Positions 4,787 to 5,778 of a stretch of 5,778 bases of DNA are shown here, in pieces. Numbering within the stretch: the stretch's first letter is position 1; every line of letters starts with the position of its first letter. The position numbers and the translations under genes are program-made. The stretch is from the NCBI GenBank assembly GCA_903864375.1, contig CAIPFS010000584.1, positions 1-5,778 of the forward strand. The letters are read 5' to 3'. The notes below the pieces were generated by a model. That model ran no database searches. It was not told where the DNA came from and saw nothing but the letters and a program-made list of their open reading frames with translations. This DNA is from an uncultured Verrucomicrobiota bacterium (GTDB lineage Bacteria > Verrucomicrobiota > Verrucomicrobiia > Limisphaerales > UBA9464).

Positions 4787-5778
4787 CTATCCGGTCACCG
4801 ATTTGCCCAGGGCCACTTCGCCGGCGTGGGTTCCAATGGCTAGGCGCGTATCCCGGGCGTCCCAGGCTACGGCAGTAATTGGGGCTCCCAATTGGTACTG
4901 GCGGAGGGCGTCGGAGGATTTTCCGGCATTCCAGAGTAACACCCGACCCTCTTCACCTCCGCTGGCAAGCAAATGCCCGGCCTTTTGGTAGGTCAGAGCG
5001 GTCACCTTTGCGAGGTGGCCCGTCAGGATGCGCGGCGAGGTGCCTTCGGGCCCTTTTCCGGCGCAGTCCCAGACCATGATCTCGGTGCCACCCCCGGTGT
5101 CCAGGTAACGACTGGAGGGATGCCATGCCAATTGGCGGACCTTGGCGGCATAGCCGGACATGGCGAGTTCGGAGTCGGGACGAAATGGAAGTTGCCAGAT
5201 TTGAACGCTGAGCTCCTGAGTGCCGGCCACGATCCAGCGTCCGTCGGGCGACCAAGCCACCGAGATCAACGACGTTTTCCACGGGAGGGAGGTGGTCAGC
5301 CGGGCCAAGGTGGCGCTCCAGATATCGACGCCACCAAAACGGGCGACAGCCAGCTCGGACCGGGAATGATGCCAGGCCAGGCCGGACCACGTGGTTTTGG
5401 CTGGTGGCGCTTCGTGCACCACTCCGGTCGCCGGGTGCCAGAGACGAAGATTCCGTCCAGCAGAGGCAGCCAGCCACTGACCATCAGATGACCAGGCCAG
5501 ATGTTCCACCCAGGCTGCCCCCATGGGCAGGGATCGATCGGCTTCACCCGAAGCAGCATTCCATAACCGGACATGCCCATCCTGTCCCGCAGTTGCCAGA
5601 AGCCCGGTCACGGGAGCGAAGGCACAGCGAAAGAGGCCACCGGCATGGGCCTGCCAGTTGCGGATGGCCTGCCCGGTACTGGCTTCGTAAATCGCCACCC
5701 GCCCCTCCACGCCCCCGATCGCGAGCCACTGGCCGTCGGGTGACCAACTCAGCTCAGCCACCGGTTCGCCCAAGGTGG
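4787..5778 (-). CDS. WD40-repeat beta-propeller protein, C-terminal part
   Basis: Scaffold or adaptor protein of the WD40 type. The frame is open to the window edge, and a TTG at 5773 falls within a repeat, so the true start is outside. The 329 visible codons hold about seven and a half repeats of roughly 42 residues. Strand motifs such as V-A-E-L-S-W-S-P-D-G (5-14), L-A-W-S-S-D-G (92-98), V-A-W-S-P-D-G (172-178) and L-A-W-H-P-S-S (215-221) alternate with closing I-Y-E, L-W-N, L-W-H, I-W, I-W, V-W-D and L-W-N. The segment A-M-S-G-Y-A-A-K-V-R-Q-L-A-W followed by G-G-G-T-E and V-W-D resembles WD40 proteins that, as I recall, are often found beside CobW/COG0523 metal-chaperone GTPases; if so the partner should lie beyond the right edge. 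No catalytic site is visible. The C-terminus (G-E-V-A-L-G-K-S-V-T-G) ends soon after the last strand, consistent with a natural end. Confidence 0.85.
   Translation of the reverse strand, partial: TLGEPVAELSWSPDGQWLAIGGVEGRVAIYEASTGQAIRNWQAHAGGLFRCAFAPVTGLLATAGQDGHVRLWNAASGEADRSLPMGAAWVEHLAWSSDGQWLAASAGRNLRLWHPATGVVHEAPPAKTTWSGLAWHHSRSELAVARFGGVDIWSATLARLTTSLPWKTSLISVAWSPDGRWIVAGTQELSVQIWQLPFRPDSELAMSGYAAKVRQLAWHPSSRYLDTGGGTEIMVWDCAGKGPEGTSPRILTGHLAKVTALTYQKAGHLLASGGEEGRVLLWNAGKSSDALRQYQLGAPITAVAWDARDTRLAIGTHAGEVALGKSVTG

Overview
This is a moderately GC-rich bacterial window with no rRNA, no tRNA I can defend, no CRISPR array and no complete insertion sequence. Taxonomy can only be guessed. 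A large secreted di-heme peroxidase, DUF2281/VapC and CopG/PIN modules, a WD40 propeller protein and palindrome-rich spacers are the mix seen in environmental Verrucomicrobiota, Acidobacteriota or Planctomycetota. No marker gene settles it, so treat this as a weak inference.

Layout. Bases 1-1110 form a toxin-antitoxin island. A ribbon-helix-helix antitoxin (plus strand) overlaps the start of a PIN-toxin gene that keeps only about 14 recognisable codons. Facing it is a complete module on the minus strand: a DUF2281-like antitoxin (989-702) overlapping a full-length VapC PIN ribonuclease (718-332). A short UPF0175-like antitoxin start at 1031 looks like a third, decayed unit. Bases 990-1753 hold no convincing gene but contain a run of compact inverted repeats, the last just after the stop codon of the peroxidase gene.

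Bases 3703-1754 (minus) encode the one large complete gene: an exported di-heme cytochrome c peroxidase of the CcpA/MauG superfamily. It is unusually long because of an enlarged inter-heme region and a C-terminal tail. Bases 3704-4276 are a spacer with a very AT-rich island at about 4002-4075 and, at best, one 30-codon ORF. A small glycine-zipper membrane protein (4277-4477, plus) follows. Directly behind it lies a 3' fragment of a DUF1801-family gene (about 4533-4739), then a hairpin that can serve as a terminator for both converging genes. The right end (5778-4787, minus) is the C-terminal part of a WD40 beta-propeller protein whose start lies outside the window.

The genes do not form one pathway. 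The TA modules act on themselves: the antitoxin binds the toxin and probably its own promoter, and the toxin cleaves RNA. The peroxidase would act in the periplasm on peroxide or an oxidisable substrate. The glycine-zipper protein is probably in a membrane. The WD40 protein is a scaffold. The broken PIN gene, the headless DUF1801 gene and the antitoxin remnant indicate a region with repeated insertion and deletion. I see no clear new system. The nested TA modules, the hairpin cluster and the oversized peroxidase deserve most attention.
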